In this document: in pieces, positions 1 to 7,538 of the stretch
Layout: every line of letters begins with the position of its first letter
Position numbering within the stretch: the stretch's first letter is position 1
DNA from: UBA6164 sp964344895
GTDB taxonomy: Bacteria; Patescibacteriota; Gracilibacteria; BD1-5; UBA6164
Direction of reading: 5' to 3'
Assembly: GCA_964344895.1 (NCBI GenBank)
Contig: CAYFPB010000066.1
Span: 1 to 7,672 of the forward strand
Length of the DNA stretch: 7,672 bases
The notes under the pieces: generated by a model
The model's input: only the letters and a program-made list of their open reading frames with translations
Told to the model about the DNA's origin: nothing
Database searches by the model: none
Made by a program: the position numbers and the translations under genes

Positions 1-16
1 TTTTTTTTTTTTTTTT
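1..16. repeat. Homopolymer T run at window start
   Basis: Sixteen consecutive T residues open the window, followed directly by ATAATGGG. Such a run can mark a contig edge or be the tail of a terminator from a gene outside the window. No stem-forming sequence is visible before it because the window starts here. Its exact length is also the kind of feature that sequencing gets wrong. Confidence 0.6.
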
Positions 17-50
17 ATAATGGGATAGATTGGATAGCAATTAATTCCTT

Positions 51-165
51 CCTCTGTCACTAGCGTGACATCTCCCTCCATGAGGGAGACCGAAAAAGTT
101 CCCCCTGGCAGGGGAGGAGCTATATTTTTCTCCCCTGACAAGGGGAGATGTCTGAAAGACAGAGG
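51..165. repeat. Compound palindrome, REP/MITE-like
   Basis: This 115-base element is much richer in G and C than its surroundings and is built of nested inverted repeats. The outer arms CCTCTGTC (51-58) and GACAGAGG (158-165) match perfectly. A second pair, GACATCTCCC (67-76) and GGGAGATGTC (143-152), also matches perfectly. Four local hairpins sit inside: TGTCAC/GTGACA (55-60/65-70), TCTCCCTC/GAGGGAGA (71-78/82-89), CCCCT/AGGGG (102-106/110-114) and TCTCCCCT/AGGGGAGA (129-136/141-148). It therefore folds either as one long interrupted stem or as a row of small stem-loops. The form resembles REP/BIME or MITE-type dispersed elements, but that assignment is inference from structure. It lies 26 bases before the start codon at 192, so it may be transcribed into the leader of that gene or insulate it from upstream transcription. 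Confidence 0.7.
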
Positions 166-191
166 GGTTTTATAACATAACCTAAACAACT

Positions 192-2144
192 ATGAAAAAA
201 CTACTAAAAAATTCTACAAATATAGCTTACAAAGGAATAGTATTCTGAATATTTTTCTGACTAACAGTCTTCTCAGTAGCTTATGCTGCCAGTATTACAT
301 CAACAACAGATCCAACAGTAACTAGCTGAGATTCTATCACTGCAAACTGGTATCAGGATGTTAATGATAAGTTAGGTGGTATAAGTGTGAGCGGAGGGAA
401 TGTTGGGATTGGGACTACACCAACTAATTGGTCTAGTTTAGCAACAGCTTTACAAATAGGAAATTCATCATTGCATTGATATGGAAATAATGCATATTTG
501 ACAAATAATTATTATTATAATGGTTCATCCAATACATATATCAATGATGGTTATGCTTCATCAGTTGATTTACTTCAGTCATGATGAATTCGTTTTAGAC
601 AAGCAAATTCTTGAACATCAGGAACAACTGCTAATCTTACTGAAAGTATGCGTATAGATTCATCTGGTAATGTCTGAATAGGTTTTGATACAATATATAA
701 TAATGATAGATTGTATGTGGATGGAGCAATTACGGCAGGTACAAATTGAGCAACTAATGGTTCTACATTGATACAAAATAGATATTCTGAAGCAGCTAAT
801 CGTTATACTAATGTATTATGAACCCTTTATAGCTCTGCATCTTGGGCTATAGGTAGAAGTGTTAGACCAAAATCTGGTGCAGCAGGTTATGTATCTTCTA
901 ATGAACTAAATACAGCTAAGTCTTCTTTAGAAGTTTGAAGTAACCATCTATCATTTAAAATGGCACCAAAATCATTAGTTGCAATAGGGGATGATGTAAG
1001 TATGACAACAAAATTTCATATTGACAAAAATTGACAAGTTGGAATAGGTACAACAACACCAGGTGCAAAACTTGATGTAAAAACTACAGATTGGCAATTT
1101 ATAAATTTAGATCGTACAGATACGCCATATGTAGATGATATATTTAGTTTATGAGTTTCTTATTCTTCAGATACAAATGATTTTGTAACTTTATGAAAAG
1201 CATGATCAAAAGATCTTAATGTTACTGATGTTGGTAATGTATGAATCTGAACAACAACACCAGGTGCAAAATTAGAAGTAAATGGAAATATTAAGGCTAG
1301 CTACTATTCTCCATATAATATATGAGCTCAATCTACTTGAGATGCTAATTGGCGTAAATTAGGTACATTAATAACTTATTGAAGTCACTGAAGTTATATA
1401 ACTGTGGAATGAACAAGAAGTTATAGTGCTTGATCAAAAATAGCAGGTAGAACACATATTATATTACGTTGAAGTAATTCTTGAACATCTTTAGAGTGAT
1501 ACTTTTATTGAGAAACTATGTGAAATAGTACTATTTCACAAGTTGCATACAAAAATATAGGATGAGACTATTTTGAGATATATGTAAAACCATCAGGTAC
1601 ATATTCAGGTTTAGAAACATTTATAAAAACATGATGAAAATGGCTAGATGATTTAGCTACAACATGATCAACTACACAACCAAGTTCAACTACTTTATTA
1701 ACATCATTATTTACAGTAACAACATCAGGTACTGAAAGAATGAGAATTGATTCTTCAGGTAACGTCTGAATCTGAACAACAGCACCAAATGTTGCTCTAG
1801 ATGTAAATGGATCAATAGAATATACAGGAACAATAACAGATGTATCAGATGGGAGATTAAAAGAAAATATAAAAGATATAGAAGGAGCCCTTGAAAATAT
1901 AGATAAAATAAGAGCAGTATCATTTGAAATGAAGGATGATGAAGAAAATAAAGTAGAATTCTGAGTAATAGCTCAAGAATTGGAAAAAATCTATCCTGAG
2001 CTTGTAAATACAGCTGATGATGAAATGGGGACAAAGTCGGTTAATTATGTTGGGCTTATTGGACCATTAGTAGAAGCTGTGAAGGAGTTGAAGAAGCAAA
2101 ATGAGGAAATGAAGGAGGAAATAGAACTGTTGAAAAATAAGTAA
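192..2144 (+). CDS. Secreted spike/adhesin-like protein with C-terminal S74 self-cleaving chaperone domain
   Basis: The 650-residue frame is open only if TGA is a sense codon: it holds about 35 in-frame TGA codons and ends at TAA. The N-terminus is a signal peptide: lysines, a hydrophobic stretch, then VAYAA, with likely cleavage near residue 34. The middle is rich in Ser, Thr, Asn and Gly. It carries five NVGIG-type modules, at about residues 70, 160, 282, 349 and 524, two of them followed by TTTPGAK and L(D/E)V, and MRIDSSGNV occurs twice. This style is typical of phage tail fibres and bacterial surface fibres. The C-terminus is a Peptidase_S74 intramolecular chaperone domain: S552-DGRL-K557 carries the Ser and Lys spacing of the family, followed by GVIAQELEKIYPELV (591-605), VNYVGLIGPLVEAV (from 617) and a charged terminal helix likely to form a trimeric coiled coil. 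In known members this domain guides trimer folding and cuts itself off just before the Ser; here that would release about 99 residues. The signal peptide argues for a cell-surface protein rather than a virion protein. No Shine-Dalgarno is visible; this ATG is the first in frame and directly begins the signal peptide. The ligand is unknown. Confidence 0.93.
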
Positions 2145-2183
2145 AAAAATACCTTTACTAACAAATAGTAAAGGTATTTTTTT
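2143..2183. terminator. Perfect bidirectional intrinsic terminator
   Basis: An 18-base perfect inverted repeat (2143-2160 with 2166-2183) encloses the five-base loop ACAAA. The core stem is TACCTTTACTA, with seven A on one side and seven T on the other, so it can terminate transcription in both directions. It lies between the convergent plus-strand S74 gene and the minus-strand pilin-like operon. The final two bases of the TAA stop of the plus-strand gene are already the first bases of the stem. Confidence 0.92.
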
Positions 2184-2188
2184 ATTCT

Positions 2189-2222
2189 CCCCCTCCTGCT
2201 AGGGAGGGGTTAGGGGAGGGGG
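2189..2222. repeat. C/G-rich hairpin repeat at operon 3' end
   Basis: CCCCCTCC (2189-2196) pairs perfectly with GGAGGGGG (2215-2222), and an alternative partner (AGGGAGGGG, 2201-2209) lies between them. The element abuts the stop codon of the minus-strand gene at 2223-2225. It shares the TCCCCCT/AGGGGGA style of the hairpins at 51-165 and 4592-4665 and stands out sharply from the AT-rich background. Together with the neighbouring perfect terminator it makes up the 3' flank of the minus-strand operon, where it could stabilise the mRNA end. Confidence 0.6.
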
Positions 2223-2654
2223 TTATTTATAAATCCAAGGAGCAACAATATTAAGAAATATTCAACTAAGGAATAATAGTACTAATCAAATTAAAGTTGC
2301 TGTAATTCTTTTTTTGGATTCTTCTTGTAGGCTTTGATCAAGACCTCACATAGAATACATTATACCGTTAATAATGATATATAATACTCAAGCAAGTCAT
2401 GCTAAGTAAGTAATATATTTAATCATTTTTCACATTAGTAGTATAACTAAATTAAATCATTTAGGAATATCACAGTAGTAATTTCATTTTTCTCACCCAC
2501 ATTCACTTAATAATGGTGATAAATCCATACCTATTGAAGTTCTTATTGCTCATCATTCTCAAGTTTCTTCAGCATAAGTATTAGGCATAAGACTTATATT
2601 AGCAAATGATAGGAAAGATAAAACTAAAAGTATTTTTATTATTATTTTTTTCAT
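2223..2654 (-). CDS. Exported VirB2/TrbC-like (T4SS pilin-type) small membrane protein
   Basis: The 143-residue protein appears only with UGA = Gly (about 12 such codons). It starts with a clear signal peptide, MKKIIIKILLVLSFLSF, with cleavage likely after TYA (residue 28). A short exported segment with two cysteines, C52 and C61, follows and could form a disulfide. The rest is one membrane hairpin: hydrophobic residues about 68-101, a loop GGLDQSLQEESKKR (103-116), and a second helix about 117-138 ending in APWIYK. A signal peptide plus two helices joined by a small polar loop with Lys-Lys is the layout of VirB2/TrbC and T4SS_pilin family proteins, which build conjugative pili. The assignment rests on topology and loop pattern, not on a database match. 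The ATG lies two bases after the TAA of the preceding gene (2657-3574), so translation is probably coupled; no Shine-Dalgarno is seen. It is the last gene of the operon and could be the major pilin subunit. Confidence 0.88.
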
Positions 2655-2656
2655 AG

Positions 2657-3574
2657 TTATATAGTTAGGCTAATTAAATCTTTTAAGAATGCATGACTAG
2701 CAAGTAAGATAACAGTAGCAATTAAAGTATTGATAATGATATTTTTTGCTTTTTTGACTTTTTCTTCATCTCAAGCAGCTGTAATAAAGTAGTATCATGC
2801 AAGAGTTAAGAAGAAAATTCAAACAGGTCATGCAAAGAATAGGGCAAGTTTTTCTAGAGTTTCAAATAGATTAGCTCAATCTGAAATTTTTCAGTTGTAC
2901 ATTAAGTTTTGCCATGCTTCAATGAATCATATAAATATAAGTCAAATCACAGACCAAACAATTTTGTTTTTTGCCTCAGTCATTTCTTCATCTCTTCATC
3001 TAGCCATGATCAACCTGATTCAGGCAATTACTATCATAAGTACAGCAATTGCAAAAATAGCAGTTTCAATAAACATAACAATTCAACCATTTATTGTTTC
3101 ATCAAATATTCAAAGATTTACAAATATGTTTTTATTATTAGCAGTAAAGTCATTTGTATAAGTACTATTTATAGCTCAATCAATTTCCCTAGTTTCACTA
3201 TCAAACATATTAAAAATAGTTCAAGGGATATTTATGAATATAAATCAAACAAGAGAGTACCGAAGTTGTCTTTTTGCTGAGCTAAGTCTTTCTTCATCAC
3301 TTCACATAGACATAACCATTTGAATTCAAATGTAGACTATAAATATTACAATGATAGCAGAAATTATAAATTTAGCTTGAGTTAAAACACCTAATCATAG
3401 AGACTGAACATCTTCAGTTATATTTCAAGTACTATTAATAGTATTTGAATGATTAGTTATCTTTTCTTTTCATTGAATATCTTCTAATCATGGTACTGCT
3501 GCATTTAGATGAAAATCTCAGAATACAAAGATTGACAGAATAAATACAAGTATTATTTTAAGTAAATTTTTCAT
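2657..3574 (-). CDS. Membrane protein with three tandem pilin-like helical hairpins (copy B)
   Basis: The 305-residue protein is open only with UGA = Gly (about 20 UGA codons) and ends at TAA. A signal peptide (MKNLLKIILVFILSIFVFG, cleavage probably near NAA at 24-26) precedes a polar linker of about 30 residues. Three repeats of helix, charged loop, helix follow. The loops are GSDEERLSSAK (91-101), GRDEEMTEAK (193-202) and GDEEKVKKAK (268-277), each between hydrophobic segments of roughly 20 residues. The flanking text (for example YYFITAA before the third loop) resembles the T4SS_pilin / VirB2-TrbC pattern. Polar exported stretches separate hairpins 1 and 2 (about 125-160) and, more briefly, 2 and 3 (about 222-240). 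It is clearly paralogous to the preceding gene (3593-4534), which has the same order and nearly the same length. Its start lies 18 bases after that gene's stop, and its own stop lies two bases before the 143-residue pilin-like gene. It could be a linked multi-pilin or a polytopic channel of VirB6 type; the exact role is not determined. Confidence 0.88.
2739..2774. repeat. 36-base near-identical repeat, copy 1
   Basis: This stretch matches 3666-3701 at 34 of 36 positions, in the same orientation. It encodes the third hairpin loop (GDEEKVKKAKNI) of the 305-residue protein. Such DNA identity inside otherwise diverged genes points either to a duplication with local conservation or to gene conversion. 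Confidence 0.75.
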
Positions 3575-3592
3575 ATGTAGTTTATATTTTAT

Positions 3593-4534
3593 CTAAAAAA
3601 TAAAAAAAGTTAATATTAAGTAGTTAGCAACTAATACAGTTATTCAAATAGCTATATATAAAATAATATTTTTTGCTTTTTTTAGTTTTTCTTCATCTCA
3701 AACAGAAGTTAAAACTAAGAATCAAGCATAAATTATAAGTAGAATAGTTATTATTCAAACAAATCAATTAGCCCAATCAATTATATCTACAATTATTCTA
3801 GCAAATCATTCAAGATCTGTTTTTTGTTCTCTGTTTTGACAAACATGAGAATAACAATAAGTTTCTCAGTATATAGTATTAACTAAAGCACCAGATATTC
3901 TAACAACAATAAATCATACAATAGCATATATAACTGACATTTTTCATGATTTAGCCTTCTCTTCATCTCAATTAGCACTTATTAATCTATAAAAAGCATA
4001 TATCATTATAGCTAGGAATACAAAGCTTGCCATAGATTCTATTAAAGCAACAAGTGGTTTTACAATAGTATCTATAAAGTTTTTTGCCAAAGTATTATCA
4101 ATACTTTTATCAAATAAGACGGCTACAAATCAGTAAGCTATTTGAGTTACAATGATTCATATGGACACCCACAGAATTCATTTTTTAAAGTTTCAAACCT
4201 CTTCTTCAGTTTTTGATGAAAATATAATTCTAATAGTAATAATTAAAAAGTATATTCAAGCTATTATAAAAAATAGGTTTTTTAAATCTTTAGCTATTCT
4301 TAAAATAGTATTATGAATACCTTTTATTCATCAAGTAGAAGTAGTAAAGTCTTTATCATTATTTTCTAATTTTTGTAAATGACTATTACTATCAACAGAA
4401 CTGTTTTTAGGTTTTTCATTTCAAGTTTGAAGATTCATCTCAGCATTACTTGGATCATTAGCTGTATAAACCATAGTAGTTGTACTGCTGAATAATAGTA
4501 GTAAAAGCATAGATATTTTAAATAATAATTTCAT
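3593..4534 (-). CDS. Membrane protein with three tandem pilin-like helical hairpins (copy A)
   Basis: The 313-residue protein needs UGA = Gly (about 18 UGA codons) and ends at TAG. Residues 1-27 form a signal peptide or first membrane segment (MKLLFKISMLLLLLF), with a possible cut near TA-N at 25-26. A polar, Asn/Ser/Lys-rich stretch (about 26-75) follows. Three membrane hairpins then occur, with loops SSKTEEEVGNFKKG (106-119), ANGDEEKAKSGK (187-198) and VGDEEKLKKAK (278-288), each flanked by hydrophobic stretches of about 20 residues. The first loop is the most diverged. Between hairpins 2 and 3 lies an exported segment with C227 and C232 (CYSHVC), a possible disulfide. The third hairpin matches that of the downstream paralogue (2657-3574) down to the DNA. 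It is the first gene of the three-gene block, after a strong hairpin terminator. The leader is A/T-only apart from AAACAA just before the ATG, without a Shine-Dalgarno. It is likely part of a type IV secretion-like machine; whether pilin, channel or scaffold is open. Confidence 0.88.
3666..3701. repeat. 36-base near-identical repeat, copy 2
   Basis: Second copy of the repeat at 2739-2774, with two mismatches. It encodes the third hairpin loop (GDEEKLKKAKNI) of the 313-residue protein. The copies are about 930 bases apart, close to one gene length, as expected for tandem gene duplication. Confidence 0.75.
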
Positions 4535-4591
4535 TTGTTTATATAATTAATTAATATTTATAATATTTTATCATATTTTTTCTCTAAATAC

Positions 4592-4665
4592 AAAAAAACT
4601 CCCCCTAAATTAGTTAATTTAGTTTTCTCCCCCTCAATGAGGGGGAATTAAAGGGGGAGTTTTTT
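4592..4665. terminator. Branched C/G-rich hairpin, bidirectional terminator
   Basis: A 14-base outer stem, AAAAAACTCCCCCT (4593-4606) with AGGGGGAGTTTTTT (4652-4665), closes a region with two inner hairpins: TAAATTA/TAATTTA (4606-4612/4615-4621, sharing one base with the outer stem) and CCCCCTC/GAGGGGG (4629-4635/4639-4645). The shape is a three-way junction. The A run and T run give a U tract in either direction. On the minus strand the element immediately follows the ATPase stop codon (4664-4666), part of which lies inside the stem. It should therefore end ATPase transcription and separate that gene from the three pilin-like genes, which then need their own promoter, or rely on read-through. 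Confidence 0.85.
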
Positions 4666-7426
4666 ATTCATCTGGAGCAATACCAAGTCTAGATTCTATT
4701 TCCATATCTACATATTTTTTTTTTCTAGCATATTTTTTTCTAGAGTATTCTTTAATAATACTAGCTATTTTTTCATTTTTATAATTATTATCCCGTATTG
4801 TTTTTAGATCAAAAGGTCTAGTCGTAGCATTGTCTATGTTTAGCTTACAATAAGTAGTAAAGTTTGCTATACCTATTATATCTTGTTGAGATAATAGGGG
4901 AGCATATTCTTTTTCCATATATTCAGCATCATCAGCACCTACTTTGAAACTCATAATAGTTCAGGCATTACCAAATACTGCATCTTTAATACTAGGCTTA
5001 TCTCATTGTTTAGCTCAGCTTCAACCGATTTGTGCGATAAATTGGTGAGCCATAATTAGTGCTAGTTTATATTTTCTGGCTTCTGATAATATTTCTCAGA
5101 AAGTTTCAGTTGCAAAATTTTGGAACTCATCAACATACATGAAAAAATCTTTTCTATCTTCCTGTGGCATATCAGCTCTACTCATTGCAGCCATATTTAC
5201 CTTTGATACAAATATAAGTCAAAGAAGTTGAGCGTTAAGTGCTCAGATTTTACCTTTAGAAAGATTTACAAGCAGTACTTTCTGATTATCCATTACTTCT
5301 CTTATATTAAAGGCAGATTTTGGTTGACCAATAATATTTCTTATAGTAGTATTTGTTATAAATGGCCCAAATTTTGAACTAAAATAAGGTATCATTTCTT
5401 GTTTTTCTCTGTCTCAAGTATTTGCATATTCATGATCCCAGAAAGATTTTACTACTGGATTTTTTATTTTTGAAGTTTTGTACTTCATAAAAGCATCATC
5501 TACAAATAGTCTAGGTACATCAATTAAAGTACCTCAATCCTCTACATCTTCCATAAGTGTTAAACATCAATTACGGAAGTAGTGTTGTATTCTTGGACCA
5601 AAAACTTCATCACCAAAGATTTTTATAAATATTTCAGTTGCATCCATAGCGGCTCTATCCATTTCTCTTTTTCTAATATCAGGATCAGTTGAAATAACTT
5701 CAAGCATATTTAATCCCATAGGCCTTTCAGTATCAGCAGGATCAAACACTATTATATCTTTAGCTCTTTCTTTTGGTGCAAAAGCAAGTACATCTTCTAC
5801 TAAATCTCCATGAGGATCAATAATACATAATCAATCTCCATTCCGAAGATCTTGTCTAGCTAAATAACCAATAAATACAGATTTTCATCCTCATGATTTT
5901 CAGATTATATAATGGTGTCTTCCTCTATCTTTTTTATCAAAATATATAGGAGTTTTTTTGTTTCTATATTCATTCCATCACATAAGTACTCAGTCTTTAA
6001 AAACAGGAAATCATCCTAGTTTTCTATGTACTTTTACTCTATTACCATCTTTATCTTTTTCTTCTAAAATAGTAGCTTCTTTTGGAAATTTTAAATTATG
6101 TGGAATTGGTAATTTTTTATATTCTAACCATTTGATAATTGGGGATCTATTATAATTTATATCAGGCATATGGTAGAGAGTTGATATTTCATCTATTGAA
6201 AAGAATGATATATTTTGAAAAAATCATACTAGTTTATACTTAAAACCAAAATATCTTAAAGGTGTAAATAACCATGGGAATGCATCCTCTCTTACTTGAG
6301 GATTATCTAGGGCATTATTATATTCATCAGTAAATATTGAAGCTGCTGCAACTATTGCATGTACTCAGTCTTCAGCTCTTTTGTGATCTTTACTACTTAC
6401 AAGTATTCTTATAGAAGAAGTAAAAAATGGTTGTCATGCTGCTTCTCACATGATTTTTTGTGCTTCAGTTTCAGCTTGATTAAAGATTTTATAAGCATCT
6501 CATTCACTAGCTCCAGGAGCATTATTTCAACTTGCTAATACATCATCAGGTCATTGTATCATTGATACTATAGGAGCCCGTAATAAACTTAGTATTCAAA
6601 ATAGTGGTTTTTTAGTTTTTTTATATTTTCATTTTGCTACTAATGATGCAGCTTTTTTTGCTTGTTTATTGAAGGCAAACTCTGGTTTGATTACTACTTG
6701 ATAAACAGCCTTATCATCTTTTGCTAGTCCCCCAAATACATTAGTAAAGTTGTTAAGTGGATCGTCTTCTAAGTATTTAAACGTTTTAATAGGATATACA
6801 TCATCATTTTCTTTACCTAGTGATGCTCATCTCATAGAATATCATTTTGGTTTGATACTTATATAGTCTTTTTTATCAACTACTAAAATCTCAGCATCAT
6901 TGTATATACTTGTTAAGTGCTGAGATACTAAGTTTACGTATGATTTATATGTTACTATATAAAAAGTAAGTTCGTTATTTTCATAAACTAGCTCTAAAGA
7001 TATTTTTGAGTGTTTAAAAATAAAGTTTAAAAATGTATCTTTTAATCATGCTTCAGCTAGTTTATGTACAGCTTTATAAAACATACTCATCATTCCTATT
7101 TTTTCCTTAAAATCTTTTTTTGTTTCCTTCTCTTTATCTAACTTTGAATCAGCTCTTGGTACTGTTACTTTTAGGTATCTAAGATTTTTTGAATAATATA
7201 ACTCAAATAAAAAACGAATAGTTTTTAAAAAAGCTATAAATAATAATATTAGTAACAAGATTATTAGAGTATAGTATAATATATCTCAAATGAAATCAAA
7301 ACTAGAAGAACTAGATTGATTATTTTCAGCTGCACTACTATGACTAGGTTGTCTGTTAACTAATCCTGCATGTAAGTTTGTTGTTGTACAAACAAAAAAT
7401 ATTATAAATGCATTTATATTTCTCAT
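4664..7426 (-). CDS. Membrane-anchored TraG/VirD4-like (TraM-recognition domain) ATPase
   Basis: The 920-residue protein is interrupted about 30 times unless UGA is read as Gly. The N-terminus has a signal-like segment (residues 1-21) and, after a Ser-rich linker, a membrane helix (about 47-70, very rich in Ile and Leu). About 400 residues without a recognised motif follow, including EAEAQ-type charged helices near 320. The ATPase core begins with Walker A GKSGGGKS (509-516; K515, S516), then GLCIIDPHGDLVEDVLA (DPHGD at 537-541). Later come KVLLVNLSKGKIG, Walker B FFMYVDEFQNF (D766, E767), SEARKYKLALIMAHQF (Q795) and DAVFGNAGT. This order is that of the VirD4/TraG/TraD group with the TraM-recognition domain. 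These hexameric inner-membrane motors couple DNA or protein substrates to type IV secretion or conjugation. The size and N-terminal extension match proteins commonly seen in candidate phyla radiation genomes. The chosen ATG (7424-7426) directly begins the hydrophobic N-terminus. No Shine-Dalgarno is present. A HerA/DUF87-type motor is an alternative, though DEFQNF and the C-terminal motif favour TraG-like. Confidence 0.93.
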
Positions 7427-7465
7427 ATGTTTTTTATTTTTGTTTTTAAATTAATTTTTTAACTA

Positions 7466-7494
7466 CTTATAATTTTATCACATAATTTTTGAAA
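7466..7494 (-). promoter_or_regulatory. Candidate minus-strand promoter for the ATPase gene
   Basis: On the minus strand, TATAAG (7471-7466) is a good -10 match. It is preceded, after 17 bases, by TTTCAA (7494-7489), a weak -35. Transcription would start near 7459, leaving a leader of roughly 30 bases before the ATG at 7426. In DNA this AT-rich, chance matches are common. Confidence 0.28.
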
Positions 7495-7510
7495 AATAAA
7501 ATATTATCTA

Positions 7511-7538
7511 TTGACAATAATAATAAATATTTTATAAG
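7511..7538 (+). promoter_or_regulatory. Candidate plus-strand sigma70-type promoter
   Basis: A perfect TTGACA (7511-7516) is followed after 16 bases by TATAAG (7533-7538, five of six consensus positions). It points to the right, away from the ATPase gene, and would serve a gene beyond the window. This is the best -35/-10 pair I see in the window, but no downstream gene is visible to confirm it. Confidence 0.38.

Noticed and set aside
16..21. TATAAT as -10 box for the spike gene
   Set aside because: It lies about 170 bases upstream with the palindromic element in between, and its upstream region is only a T run, so no -35 can be assessed.
51..165. CRISPR-like repeats from the repeated CCCCT/AGGGG units
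   Set aside because: The units are unequal palindromes with irregular spacing and no unique spacers of constant length.
1711..2034. Leucine- and phenylalanine-rich reading frame antisense to the spike gene
   Set aside because: It is the reverse complement of the Lys/Glu-rich S74 domain and has no gene-like features of its own.
192..2144. Spike gene as part of a prophage
   Set aside because: It has a signal peptide, no phage genes are visible beside it, and its neighbour on the convergent strand is a secretion-like operon. A phage origin of the S74 domain long ago cannot be excluded.
2895..3280. Two overlapping plus-strand frames opposite the 305-residue membrane protein
   Set aside because: Low-complexity shadows of the minus-strand hairpin gene, with no start context or domain.
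5958..6155. Plus-strand 65-residue frame inside the ATPase
   Set aside because: Antisense shadow of the well-supported ATPase reading frame.
192..7426. Many broken reading frames, which could be read as a cluster of pseudogenes
   Set aside because: All interruptions are UGA; no in-frame TAA or TAG and no frameshift occurs in any of the five genes. Under UGA = Gly each is a full-length gene with sensible domains.
192..7426. UGA read as tryptophan (table 4)
   Set aside because: This would put Trp at Walker A glycines, at NVGIG glycines that are GGN in sister copies, and many Trp residues in membrane helices. Glycine fits all of these.
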